A stretch of 38,712 nt of DNA from Pelagophyceae sp. CCMP2097. Taxonomy: Eukaryota > Sar > Pelagophyceae. The stretch is from contig MU657166.1 of assembly GCA_026770575.1 (NCBI GenBank), positions 373,174-411,885 on the forward strand, in the 5' to 3' direction. Below the pieces are notes generated by a model. It made no database searches. It was not told where the DNA came from and saw only the letters and a program-made list of their open reading frames with translations. Positions 18,514-27,380 of the stretch are shown here, one piece after another (position 1 is the stretch's first letter; every line of letters begins with the position of its first letter). The position numbers were made by a program, and so were the translations under genes.

Positions 18514-19527
18514 ATGGCGTCTGCGGACTTTGCGCGCGTGGGCGCGTGCCGGCGGACGGTGGAGCTGTGCTTGGCGGCGGCGGCGACGCAGCGAGCTGCG
18601 GGCTCTTCTCGAGACTGGGAGGCTTTTGTCCCACAATCGCATGCGGCAACGGCAAAGCACCACGGCCGGCCCATGTTCGCGCCCATCTCCGACGCGGCGA
18701 TGCGCAGCAGGACGCCCATCGTGAGTGCTCTTTGGACGTTGGCGCCGATGAGGCCTGAAACGCAGGCGCGGCCGACCTTGGAAGACGCTCAGAAAGCCTT
18801 TTCAGCGGAGAAGAAGGTGGCGCCCACTGGGGCGGCGGCGAAGAGGAAGAAAGCGGACGAAAAGTCCGTGCCAAAGTTCGCCGCGCCGCCGGCTGCGGTG
18901 CCAAAAGAGGAGCCCAAAAGAAAGCGGAAGAAGAAGGAGCCCGCCGCGCCGCCGCCGGCGCGCGTCGTGCTGCAGGCGGCGGCGTGCGTCGACGCCTGCT
19001 GGGTTCTGGCCTTTGGCGCCGACAAGACGAATCCATTCAGAACCCGGCTCTCCAGAGCCACGTCAATACTACCGGCGTCCTATACCAAAGAAGGCCTTTC
19101 TCGACGAGACGATGACGCGGTGTACATAGGTGCGACGCCATGGGGCTCACCGACTACTACGACGTTGTCAAGGAGCCCTGCGACCTCTCGTCTTCGGCCG
19201 CGCCCCGGAAACCCGGGAAACCGGCGGCGCGCCCCGCTTCAGCCCCGCGGATGTGGACGGGCCTCGCGGGGGTGGATGTTTGCCGCGGGCGGTCGCGCAC
19301 GACCTTTTTCCGCGGGAGCACTTTGGTCACGCAGGCTCGTGCGCGAGCGTTTGGCCTTGGGATGGTACGCCGACGACTCGGCCGTCCGCGCCGACATTGC
19401 TAAAATCGCAAACAACGCCGCCCTCTACAACCCACCCGACGCGCCCGTCGTCGCAGACGCCGTCGAGCTCCTGGCCGCCTTCGACAACGAACTGCTCTTG
19501 GCAAGGCAGCGAGCCGTCATGGGCTAA
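18514..19527 (+). CDS. small single-bromodomain protein (3-4 exons)
   Basis: About 251-266 aa, a probable nuclear acetyl-lysine reader. Exons 18514-19061, 19130-19189 and 19335-19527 are phase-consistent (GTCAAT/ATAG and GTCTTC/GCAG). A further 45-nt intron at 18721-18765 (GTGAGT...GCAG) is likely, but its length is a multiple of three, so either form is open. A Lys-rich stretch (EEPKRKRKKKEP) looks like a nuclear localisation signal. The bromodomain follows: VVLQAAACVDACWVL, then DAMGLTDYYDVVKEPCDLS spliced to LVRERLALGWYADDSAVRADI, IANNAALYN (the Asn contacting acetyl-lysine) and a C-terminal helix. It is unrelated in length and intron positions to the giant bromodomain gene in this window. 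The stretch before the second exon (FRTRLSRAT) makes a longer ZA loop than usual, so that donor site is the least certain. Confidence 0.8.
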   Translation: MASADFARVGACRRTVELCLAAAATQRAAGSSRDWEAFVPQSHAATAKHHGRPMFAPISDAAMRSRTPIVSALWTLAPMRPETQARPTLEDAQKAFSAEKKVAPTGAAAKRKKADEKSVPKFAAPPAAVPKEEPKRKRKKKEPAAPPPARVVLQAAACVDACWVLAFGADKTNPFRTRLSRATSILPASYTKEGLSRRDDDAVYIGATPWGSPTTTTLSRSPATSRLRPRPGNPGNRRRAPLQPRGCGRASRGWMFAAGGRARPFSAGALWSRRLVRERLALGWYADDSAVRADIAKIANNAALYNPPDAPVVADAVELLAAFDNELLLARQRAVMG

Positions 19528-19965
19528 CCGAGGTTCCGACGCACTGTTGCGGTGACAGGGCATCGAGGGAACCCAACGCCGTCGGCCGAGCGGGCGCCGC
19601 TGTGCCGCGGCAAACAGCGTGGGTCCGTGAACGACGCCAAGGGTCCGAGATAAACTCCCCCTCTCGAGGGGAGCTCTCGGGAGACTCCCTTTTTTGCTCT
19701 CTACTCTCGGCTCTGTGCAACGGTGCCGGCGACGCGTGGGCCCGGGAAGGCGCCGCGAAAGCGGAAAGGCGTGGCAGCTGTGCAGTGCCCCGTCTCTTTC
19801 ATTGTCTCCCCAACAAGTGTCCGCTTGTTTTATGCGATGTCCGCGCAGATTGAAAATAATAAGGTTCTGTCCGCGCCTTTCCCTTGCGCCTCGCGCCGCG
19901 GCGTGGCGGGGTCGCGTCGTCGCGCCAATCGCGTGTTTCCGGCGCCGCCGCGCGCGGTTCGGGGG
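19528..19965. other. intergenic upstream of the SNARE-like gene
   Basis: No gene could be supported. The open frame extending upstream of 19966 lacks domain features. The stretch around 19795-19870 is AT-richer and a plausible promoter. A C/T-rich word (CTCTCGGGAGACTCCC, 19673-19688) forms a small imperfect palindrome. Confidence 0.4.
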
Positions 19966-20894
19966 ATGGCGTCCTTATTCAGCCGTAGGAAAAATAAGCC
20001 AAATCAAGGTGCCGGAGACGACTGGCCGGCCCCTCTCACCCCTGCCGCCGCAGAAGACGCAGAGGCGGAGCGAAACGACTCGGGGTCCGACGACGACTTG
20101 AAGGCGGGCGCGGAGAAGCATGGGGAAGAAATCGAAGCTCTTAATAACATGTAAGAACTTGGAGCGCGACGACCGCGCCTCGACCTCATGCCGACGGAAG
20201 TCTATAGGCGTCTGCGCGCTTCGCCCGAGGCGCCTCCGGCCTCGCCACTGACGGACGCGGCACCGCGGCTGGACTCGGCGGCGGCGCTGGACCCGCGGCT
20301 GAACCTCGTGGCGATGCAAGCCGCGATGCAAGCCGAACTCCTGGCCATACAGCCCGTCGTCGGCGGCACCTCCGGTGCGCCTCCCGCTCCCTCGACGGCG
20401 TCGACTTTTTCGCTAGGCCCGACGAGCCCGATTTCGCCGAAGAAGCGGCAGTCGATTTGGGCTCGCGCCTTGGAGGCCACCGTCAACCACGCCGCCGTGG
20501 CGACCGCGGCTTTAGAGACGGCCACGGAGAACGCGACGCGGGCCATCGAGACAGCTTCGGAGAATGCGGCGCGCGCCATCGAGCAAGCGGCGGAGAACGC
20601 GACTCGAGCGATTGAGACGGCCGCGGACCGCGCGGCAATGCGCAAAGAAGACGCAAAGGCTGACGCAAAGGCGAACAACGTACGTTTGGTCCCCGGAGAC
20701 TTTTCTTCACTGATCCGCAGGCTCTTTCATCGGCGCACGAGACGAGGGCGGCCTTCGACAAGCGCGGCGAACTGCTCGCGGCGACGGCGCTGAAGTCTGA
20801 AGCACTCAACGAGTCGGCCCAAGATTACAGGAAGATGGCCCGCAAGCAGCGCGAGACCGCCCAGAAGAACGCCGCCTGGTGGGGCATCTCCTGA
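19966..20894 (+). CDS. R-SNARE-like (tomosyn/amisyn-type C-terminus) protein (3 exons)
   Basis: About 276 aa. Exons 19966-20150, 20208-20679 and 20721-20894; introns of 57 and 41 nt (GTAAGA/TATAG and GTACGT/CGCAG), phase-consistent. The last exon encodes an R-SNARE motif (residues about 222-272): FDKRGELLAATALKSEALN, with Arg at the central layer position, then YRKMARKQRETAQKNAAWW. This closely parallels vesicle R-SNAREs and tomosyn. There is no transmembrane anchor after WWGIS, so it would act as a soluble SNARE, either inhibitory or held by other means. The middle has 11-residue Ala/Glu-rich repeats of the type ENATRAIETA, a probable long helix or coiled coil. The N-terminus (MASLFSRRKNK) is basic. 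The beta-propellers of full tomosyn/Lgl are absent. Convergent with AP-2 sigma, 55 bp between stops. Confidence 0.75.
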
Positions 20895-20923
20895 AGACGC
20901 GATATTTTCCACACGAGGCCCGT

Positions 20924-20929
20924 TTTATT
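20924..20929 (-). promoter_or_regulatory. AATAAA polyadenylation-like motif for AP-2 sigma
   Basis: On the minus strand AATAAA lies about 20 bases after the AP-2 sigma stop codon, in an AT-rich pocket (20920-20945) between the two convergent genes. It is the one clear canonical poly(A) motif near a gene end here. Whether this organism uses it is not known. Confidence 0.45.
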
Positions 20930-20949
20930 AAAAGTTTTATGCACAATCG

Positions 20950-21633
20950 CTACGCGAGCCGGGCCTGGACCCGGCGCACGATTTCGGCCTTTGAAGTCTC
21001 CTGGACCTCGCCTCCGAGGATGAACTCGTCGAGGATGGCGAGGACCTAGGCCGTCTGTTGGGGCGGTCATGCGGGGTGGGTTTCTAAGCAAGGAGGCACC
21101 TTGTGGAATTGAAAGACGACGTCCAACTCGCGGACACATCCGAAGAATTTGTCCAGAATCTCGACGAAGAGGTGGATCGTCTCGTGGTGCAATAAAACGT
21201 TTGAACCCTCCTCGACGGCCAAAATCACATACCTATCCGAGTGGGTGATTGCTCTCAAAGGCCCCGCCGCGGCCCGCACAGGCCGACGTAGCGGTGGTAG
21301 ACGAGGCGGTAGCTGCCGCAGTCGACGAAATTGGCGAGCGTGGCGTCTCGCGTGACGACGGATCGGAAGGCTTTTCTTTCCAAATCCTGCCGCGCCTCCG
21401 CCGACAGCGCGCCCGCGCCGTCATACCTCGACCCGCGGTGTTCCGGCGATAGGACCGCGGTTTCGGTGCGACGGATGCCGACGCGTTGCACTCTACCGGG
21501 TACCGGGTAGAGCCCAGGGATCTCTCCCTCGCGATGATGGGTATAGGGGCGAAAGACTCATCGAACGAGTCTCGCACCATTTGCTTAATCTCTTCTTCCC
21601 TTGGCGGTTGATCATGAGCAGGAACTGGATCAT
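20950..21633 (-). CDS. AP-2 complex sigma subunit (4 exons)
   Basis: 143 aa, matching the usual AP-2 sigma length of about 142. It is the small core subunit of the clathrin adaptor that recognises dileucine cargo at the plasma membrane. Exons on the minus strand: 21633-21578, 21426-21280, 21232-21100 and 21045-20950; introns of 151, 47 and 54 nt, all GT-AG and phase-consistent. The spliced protein runs MIQFLLMINRQGK, RLSKWYDG, TLANFVDCGSYRLVYHRYVG, IHLFVEILDKFFG, VRELDVVFQFHKV and ILDEFILGGEVQETSK. The NRQGK start and the IHLFVEILD...FHKV block favour AP-2 over AP-1 sigma, although GGEVQETSK is also found in AP-1. It is convergent with an R-SNARE-like gene, another membrane-trafficking protein. 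Confidence 0.93.
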
Positions 21634-21927
21634 GACGCGGTCAACTCGGCATCGCCGCGACTGCAGGACACGGTCGCGGCTACGTCGAAAAAAAAGGTTT
21701 TCCTTTCGCTAAACACACACACAATTTCTGATCGCTAAACTGCGTCACGCCACGGCGCGGCCGCCGACCGCGGCCGCGACGGCGGCCGGTGCGGGTATCC
21801 CCGGCGGGCCCCGCTCAACGTCGGCGGCCGTCGATCAAGGGCATGATGCGAGTCGCGGCTCCAAGTTGCCCGCTCTGTTTCCCGGAAGAGACGGCGGTGT
21901 GTATAGGTTCCGGCCTTCGAAAGTGCC
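21634..21927. other. spacer between AP-2 sigma and the next minus-strand gene
   Basis: No gene could be supported. An A-rich run (21688-21698) and the CGCTAAACACACACACAATTTCTG stretch (21707-21730; a CA microsatellite) lie just upstream of AP-2 sigma and may form part of its promoter. Part of 21815-21927 stays open on the minus strand but is low in complexity and is probably 3' UTR of the next gene. Confidence 0.4.
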
Positions 21928-23647
21928 TTAAAATCCGACGTCGGCGTAGTCTACGGCGGAGCCGATTCGCCGCGGCAGCAGCGGCGGCACTCGGCGCGCC
22001 ACGGCAAACCCAAAGTCGGCCGCGATGCGGAACTCTGGGATGCGGAACTCTGGGGCCGCGGCCGGCACCGCAAAGGGCGGCGCGGCCGAAACGCGCGGCG
22101 CGGCAGGCGCGGCGTGCGCCACGTCCACCCAAGCCGGCCGCGCGGCGCGTGCGCCTAGGCGCGTCGCGCGTCGGGGCCGCGCGGCCGGGTCCGCACCAGG
22201 CAAATACCCAAAGAATGAGCGTCGACTCGCCGTGCGGCGCTCTTTCGGGGGATTCGACTGCGGCGGTCTCCGCGGCGTTTTCCGACGGTGGCGGCGGGCG
22301 CGCGGGCCGTTTCCGTCGCCGCCGCCGGTTGTCGTGCGCCGCGGCCTCGGCGAGGGCCGTCGGCGCGGGCGCGTGGCCCTCGGGGGCGCCAAAGTCGTTT
22401 GCGCGCGAGCGCGCCTTCGGGGCGCAGAGGTTGCCGAGTCGTCGAACGCGGTCCTCTGCCGACACGTCGGGCGCGGCGGCGGCGGCCGGCCGGTCGCGGA
22501 GCGGATGTGGCGCGCCGCCCACCGCCTCGAGTTGCGCGAGTAAAGCGGCGCCGCGTAGCCGCAGCGCGACCTGGCTCACCGTCGGCCCGCGGCCCGCGCG
22601 TTTCGGCGGCGATGATGCGTCTTGAACGATGCGTCTTTCGACGGCCTCTCGCGCCGCCGCCGGCGAGTCTGCGCGGCCGCGCCGGAGAACCGCCGTGACG
22701 TCGTGCCGCGTGGACACCCAGGCGAGCGCGCGCGCGCCGGCGCCGGCCGGCGCCGCGAGCGCCAATTCGCGGCCCCCGTTGTCGTCGGCGTCGTCGTCGC
22801 TCACCACCGTGAGCGCGCGGCTCGGGACGACGGAGCAATCGTCCGTTTCGGCGTCCGGTGCGTCGGACGCGCGGCCGCGGCGTGGGCCGATAACGCCACG
22901 GAGCGCGTCCGCCAACGGCGGCCCAATATTGCGGACGTGGAGCAGCGTGACCCCGCCGGCATCGTCGACGGCGAACTCGGCCGTAAGGCTTCCCCGGACG
23001 GCGCCGCCCCGCACAGACGCCTCGTGGAGCAAGATCGCGCAAACGGCAGCAGACGCAGCGGCCGCGCCGTCTTCGAAGCCGCTTTCGAATCCGTCTTTGG
23101 ATACGTGGCTTAAACTCCGCAAGTCGGCGTTTGCCGCCGCGGGCGCCTCTCCGTTTGCGAGGGCGGTGGCGAAATCGGCAAAGTTTCGCGGCGCGGCGAC
23201 GACAGTGTGCGCAAACTTCCGCGGAAGCGAATTGCGCCCTTTCCCGGCCCTCGGCGCGGCCTGCAGCGAGACGAGGCCCTCGGGCGCTTTGGATAAAGCG
23301 GATAGCTCGGAGCGCGAAAGAGGTAGGGCCTTTAAGCATTTTTGAGTCTCTATGCGCGCCACTGCTGCAAAACCACTCCGCGGCGCCGCGCGCAAGAGGC
23401 GCTGCACGACTGCGGGCCAGTCGAGGCCCTGCATGCCGCGCTTTTCCGATAGCCAAGTGTAGGCGACGCCGCCTCGGAAGAGAGCAGTGTCGACCGTACG
23501 TAGTTTCGGCGGCGCGTTGTCGCCCGCCGGCGTGCGCAGCGCCTCACAAACGGAGCGGTACGCCTCGGCCTCGGCGCGCGCGTCTTCCGCAGCGGCGCAG
23601 CGCGGGTCGAAGAGCTGGGCATTGGTCAAAGTCGGCATTCCGTGCAT
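21928..23647 (-). CDS. unknown 480-610 aa protein
   Basis: The start is ATG 23647 (the frame upstream reaches only a TTG). The unspliced frame runs to 21815 (610 aa), but after residue 480 it turns into Arg/Ala-rich sequence unlike coding. A better model splices at 22208 (donor GTATTT at 22207) to 22032 (acceptor CAGAG), phase 0. That ends in a more protein-like 34-residue tail (FRIAADFGFAVARR...VDYADVGF) stopping at 21928. I do not recognise the family. Residues 1-110 look helical (ARAEAEAYRSVCEALRT, GLDWPAVVQRLLRA). Residues 170-265 look globular, with a strand-like SLTAEFAVDDAGGVTLLHVR. The rest is Ala/Arg/Pro-rich and disordered. There is no signal peptide or membrane segment. Function unknown. 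Confidence 0.55.
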
Positions 23648-23800
23648 CGTGTTCGTTTGAGCTGTCGGCAGCCGCACCGCCGCTCTCCGAAGCTCCAGCG
23701 TACCGCACGCCGGGCCCAACCCGACGCCGACCAGGGAGACCTGCGGGGGAACGAGACCGAACAGGCGTCGCCGAAATTAACCAACCGCGCCCCCGGGCGC

Positions 23801-24945
23801 TTTCCTTATATGGAGAATTTCTCCATGGAGAGTTTTCAGTTGAGTCGTCCGTTGGGTCTTCATTATATGGCGCTGTTTGATGCCCGGGGGTCGGCGGGGC
23901 GTTCGGGGCGGCAAGGGGGTGCCAGCGCGCTCTCTTGCGCCGAGATTTGAGACGTTTTTTTATTTTTCCCCCTTGCGCATATTCGAGGACCCTTGACCTG
24001 AGTAGAAACCTGAGTAGGCAAGTCGTCCTCACGTCCTGAGTAAACCTGAGTGTGGTTAGCCGGGTGGTCAACCCGAGTAATTTCCTGAGTAAGATTCCTA
24101 GGGACCGGGCGGTCAACCCGAGTAGATTCCTGAGTAAGATTACTAGGGACCGGGCGGTCAACCCGAGTAGATTCCTGAGTAGAATTCGGCCTTGTGTTTG
24201 TAGGTGGTTGGCGGCTCGACTTATGCCTCTACGTAGAGGATACCGAGGTGACGAGACTGCATACCGAGCGACTTCCCAGAGGCAACCGAGTGGGTTGAAT
24301 GGTATTTCTTAGTCGAAGCAAGAGTTTCAGCCGCGTGCGCTTGCCGCGTGCGCATGCCGCGTGCGCGTTCTATCAGCGCTTGCGCTTGCGCGGAGGCTGC
24401 GGCGTTGGATTTTTTTTGGATGGGACCAGCGCCGTCGTGGCGCGCGTCGCAGCCACGGAGCGCGTGGCGGCGGCGGCCGGCGGCGCCTTCTTCTTCTCGG
24501 CCGGCGGCGCCGTCTTCTTCTCGGCCGGCGGCGCCTTCTTCTTCTCGGCCGGCGGCGCCTTCGCCTTCGTCTTCTTCGGCACCTTCTTCCTTTGCGTCCC
24601 TAGTAATCTTACTCAGGAATCTACTCGGGTTGACCGCCCGGTCCCTAGGAATCTTACTCAGGAAATTACTCGGGTTGACCACCCGGCTAACCACACTCAG
24701 GTTTACTCAGGACGTGAGGACGACTTGCCTACTCAGGTTTCTACTCAGGTCAAGGGTCCTCGAATATGCGCCAAGGGGAAAAATAAAAAAACGTCTCAAA
24801 TCTCGGCGCAAGAGAGCGCGCTGGCACCCCCTTGCCGCCCCGAACGCCCCGCCGACCCCCGGGCATCAAACAGCGCCATATAATGAAGACCCAACGGACG
24901 ACTCAACTGAAAACTCTCCATGGAGAAATTCTCCATATAAGGAAA
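23801..24945. mobile_element. fold-back element with 350-bp inverted arms
   Basis: The left arm (23801-24150) and right arm (24596-24945) are the same length, 350 bp, and nearly perfect reverse complements; only a few differences were seen, for example near 23968-23980. The inner part of each arm is itself a tandem array of about 50-nt units containing CCGGGCGGTCAACCCGAGTA and CCTGAGTAAGATT. The outer part holds GGAGAATTTCTCC, an internal palindrome. A 10-bp direct repeat GCCCCCGGGC flanks it at 23789-23798 and 24949-24958, a possible target duplication, though it is GC-rich and offset by two to three bases. The 445-bp centre contains a lysine-rich coding-like fragment. No transposase is present, so the element is non-autonomous. 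Confidence 0.85.
24370..24595 (-). pseudogene. captured Lys/Pro/Ala-rich coding fragment in the fold-back centre
   Basis: Read on the minus strand, the centre encodes about 70 residues with four near-identical 10-residue repeats of the type KAPPAEKKK. An Ala/Thr stretch follows, and then a basic end (PPRKRKR) before a stop. There is no ATG at its beginning; the frame opens inside the right arm boundary. The composition is like histone-H1-type or nucleolar C-terminal tails. It looks like the last exon of a gene picked up by the element. An independent small gene cannot be excluded, but nothing supports a start. Confidence 0.45.
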
Positions 24946-25118
24946 CCGGCCCCCGGGCCGATGGTGGCTTCTTCGCGCTCGGGGGTCCTACGACCCTATA
25001 TAGGGCCTCTCCTATGAGACCCCCGGACGCCACCCGCGCGGCCCTGCTCTAGTAGCCTCGGGATACTCCCTCGTGGTAGGGATCCCAACTGAGGAAGGAG
25101 CACGGCGCAGCAAACTTT
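24946..25118. other. short spacer after the fold-back element
   Basis: No gene could be supported. The spacer contains the direct repeat CCTATATAGGG / CTCCTATGAGACC type words around 24990-25025. It should include the 3' UTR of the following minus-strand gene. Confidence 0.35.
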
Positions 25119-26219
25119 TTACTCGGACCCATACTTGTCCGCCTGCTCGTCCGCCTTGTCGGCGCACGCTTCGAGGGCGTCTCGCGCGTCTTTGGGAGTC
25201 TGGAAGTGGACGGCGTCGCCTCGAGAGGGGAGCAGCCAGTCAAAGTTCCACTCAAGAGGCGCTGAAGCGACATCTCGGAGCGACTTGGCGGCCAGGCGCT
25301 GGCTGCCGCCGCCGCCGGCGCCTGCGGGCGCGCCCGCGGCGAGGGCCTTGCGAGAACGGTCGTAACCACAGCTTTCTCCGGCGAGTAAAGCGCGCGCGCC
25401 GCCCGCCGCCGCGTAGAGCACGACCACGGATCCCTGAGACGGCCCGGGCGACCAGCGCGCGTCCAACCGCGGCGCCAGCGACCTGAAAAGCGGCGTCGAA
25501 ACGGAAACGCGGGCGCGTTGCCACCAGGCAGCCGCGGAAAGGCGAGGCGCACCAGGGCCCGTCGTCTCTTGGCCGTTCCGTCTCCGTGCCCGCGTCCGAG
25601 GGCCGGAACTTGAGCGTCGTGCGGTCCGTGACGGAGAGGAGGCGATCGCTTGGCCGGCGGTAGGCACCTTTTATCCAGGTCGGCGGGGCAAAAATAGGAC
25701 CCTCTCGCGCCTCGGGCGGCAACAGTCTTCCCGGGCGACCACCCCGCCAAAAACGTGTTCTCCCGCCTCTGCTCTCCCGCCCCTGCGTCCTTTTGCAGTT
25801 CCCGTGGCCTTTTTGCGCGGGAGTTTGCCGCGGCCCGCATCGAGGCGATGCACCACTCGTTGAGTCTCCGGAAAGTTGTAGACCCAGGCGTCCAGCGCCC
25901 CGCCGTCGGCGATGCGGCCCGGCGAAACGAGGAGATGCGGCGGCCCGCCGCAAAGCTCGCGGATGGCGGATCGGAGAGCCGCGTCGTCCGCGGGCACGCC
26001 CACCAAGACCTTTTCGTTCGCCAAGAGGTAGGCGCGCGCGCCGTCCGCCGCCTTGAGGGCGTAGACGCCCGGCAGCGCCGATTCGTCGACGGCGTAGAGC
26101 GGCGCGGCGCCGTCGACGGGGACGACAGTGTAGGGCACCGCCGCGGCCGCCGACTCGGCCGCGAATCGCGCCGACACGCGCAGCTCCAGCGCGCGCGCCG
26201 CGATGGTGAAGAAGAGCAT
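25119..26219 (-). CDS. unknown protein (at least 3 exons)
   Basis: The start is ATG 26219. Exon 1 runs from there to about 25830. Exon 2 is 25667-25553 and exon 3 is 25482-25119. The exon 2-3 intron (25483-25552, GTGCGC to GCTTTTCAG, phase 2) is clear: both sides read well and the frame is wrong without it. The exon 1 donor is unresolved, because phase 1 is needed and only weak or GC-type donors fit. The protein begins hydrophobically (MLFFTIAARALELRVSARFAAESAAAA), possibly a signal or transit peptide. It continues with globular-looking sequence (VPYTVVPVDGAAPLYAVDE, GVYALKAADGARAYLLANEK, LDAWVYNFPETQRVV), a middle VTDRTTLKFRPSDAG and an end (APLEWNFDWLLPSRGDAVHF, KDARDALEACADKADEQADKYGSE). 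I do not recognise the family. It is divergent from the gene at 26646. Confidence 0.6.
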
Positions 26220-26645
26220 ACGCAGCGGCCGGGTGAGTCCGCCGGGGGTGCGGGGGTGCGAAGGGCAAGCGCTCAGAGGTCACGGTACCGCGGTGAGTCG
26301 AGACTATCGCCGACTCGCTTCGGCGAGCGTCGAAGCGCCGGACCCGCGTGGTACAACGGAGGTCCCCGCGGCGCTGGACCCGTGCTCTGGTCGTCGACTG
26401 CGGACCTTGCAAAGTTCTAGCCAAATGGGCCACTGGCTTTCGAGAGAGACCGGCCGTGCGATGCGGCCTCTTCCCGCGGCGCTCTCTATGACCAAAACGG
26501 CCTTCCGGGCGACCACCTTTCCAAAGGTTTGACGGAATTGAGCGGACGTTCCGGGATTCCCGGGTCGATAAAAGGAAAGATTCCGGGCCGGTGTCCGGAA
26601 GTTGACCGAAGTTGACCGGAAGGCCGGCGCAAACGGAGCACATTC
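26220..26645. other. divergent intergenic region
   Basis: No gene could be supported. It lies between two divergent genes and presumably holds both promoters. Frames open here on both strands are without domain features. A short direct repeat GAAGTTGACCG (26598-26608 and 26609-26619) is present near the plus-strand gene. Confidence 0.4.
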
Positions 26646-27200
26646 ATGCCGAACTGGCCCGAGGGCCCCATGTCGACGGCGTTCAACCGCGTCAGCTTCG
26701 CGGACACGGTTCGTTTTGGCAAGGGAAGCGTAAGGAAGGATGTGACCCCAAAGGTCATCCAGCGAAAGAACTTTTTCCCAAGCCTCGGACCGCCTCGAGC
26801 AGCGTCAACAAAGGAAAGGCGCAGTAAATGGACGGGGGTCGACGGAGGGAGGACCGGGCGCGGTATTGGCCGCCGGCGGCGGAAGCGGGTGACGACTGCG
26901 TATTTCGACCGCGACCGCAGGTACTGGACCGCCCCGCCGCCCTCGGCACCCGCGCAAGGCGCTAAGACCGACCCCACCTCGCCGCGGTCCGAGCCGCGGT
27001 CGCCGCGGTCGCCGCGGTCGCCGCGGTCGCCGCGCGGAAACCCGCGGTCGCCGCGGTCGCCGCGGTGCATACGCTCGACGCGGACGCCCGCAAACTCCCC
27101 GATGACGCCGCAGCCCGCCTTCTCCAGCCCGCCGCCCGTGGCCATCGATATCGTCTTGGGCGCCCGCGACTCGTGGTCGAATTACCGCGACTCGCATTGA
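26646..27200 (+). CDS. unknown basic protein with Ser-Pro-Arg repeats
   Basis: 184 aa single frame from ATG 26646. The first 65 residues look like a conserved segment (FNRVSFADTVRFGKGSVRKD, then VTPKVIQRKNFFPSLG). An Arg-rich patch follows (RGIGRRRRKRV), then an SPRSPRSPR tract encoded by an almost perfect CCGCGGTCG repeat, then a Ser/Pro tail. The SPR tract and Arg patch suggest a disordered, possibly phosphorylated and RNA-binding protein, but this is only composition. No homologous family is recognised. The end is uncertain: it runs into the degenerate CGACTCGC repeat zone at 27175. An intron in the Arg-rich part is possible. Confidence 0.5.
   Translation: MPNWPEGPMSTAFNRVSFADTVRFGKGSVRKDVTPKVIQRKNFFPSLGPPRAASTKERRSKWTGVDGGRTGRGIGRRRRKRVTTAYFDRDRRYWTAPPPSAPAQGAKTDPTSPRSEPRSPRSPRSPRSPRGNPRSPRSPRCIRSTRTPANSPMTPQPAFSSPPPVAIDIVLGARDSWSNYRDSH
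26990..27065 (+). repeat. CCGCGGTCG 9-nt coding repeat
   Basis: About seven copies of CCGCGGTCG, with an interruption at 27034-27044, encode Ser-Pro-Arg units. They are identical at nucleotide level, which points to slippage expansion. Confidence 0.88.
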
Positions 27201-27380
27201 ACCGCGACTCGCACTGAACAATTACCACGACTCGCACACTGAACAACTGAACAAAAACCGCGACTCGCCGCAAACGCGCGCGACCGCGACTCGCCGCGAC
27301 GACGACCGATTCGCAGTGAACGCGTCTCGTGGTCCGACCCGCGACTCACACGCCATGGCGACTCGCCGTGACCGCTCCGC
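27175..27380. repeat. degenerate cluster of ACCGCGACTCGC words
   Basis: The decamer-like word CGCGACTCGC, or near variants (CACGACTCGC, CGCGACTCAC, GGCGACTCGC), occurs about ten times in 200 bp, separated by variable ACTGAAC/AACAATT spacers. The spacing is irregular (about 14-35 nt), so this is a decayed tandem array rather than a clean minisatellite. It is non-coding as far as I can see. Confidence 0.8.

Noticed and set aside
18248..19036. 262-aa minus-strand open frame
   Set aside because: Antisense to the small bromodomain gene; Ser/Pro/Ala-rich with no domain.
22155..23456. 433-aa minus-strand frame
   Set aside because: Arg-rich shifted frame of the unknown gene at 21928-23647; no sign of independent coding.
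24221..24694. 157-aa minus-strand frame running from the fold-back arm through its centre
   Set aside because: It is a +1 reading of the Lys-rich fragment (giving EEEGAAGRE repeats), starts inside the inverted repeat and has no ATG.
25252..26643. 463-aa minus-strand frame overlapping the unknown gene at 25119-26219
   Set aside because: Only its part at 25553-25667 is coding (used as exon 2); the remainder is an Arg-rich shadow of exon 1 and of the promoter region.
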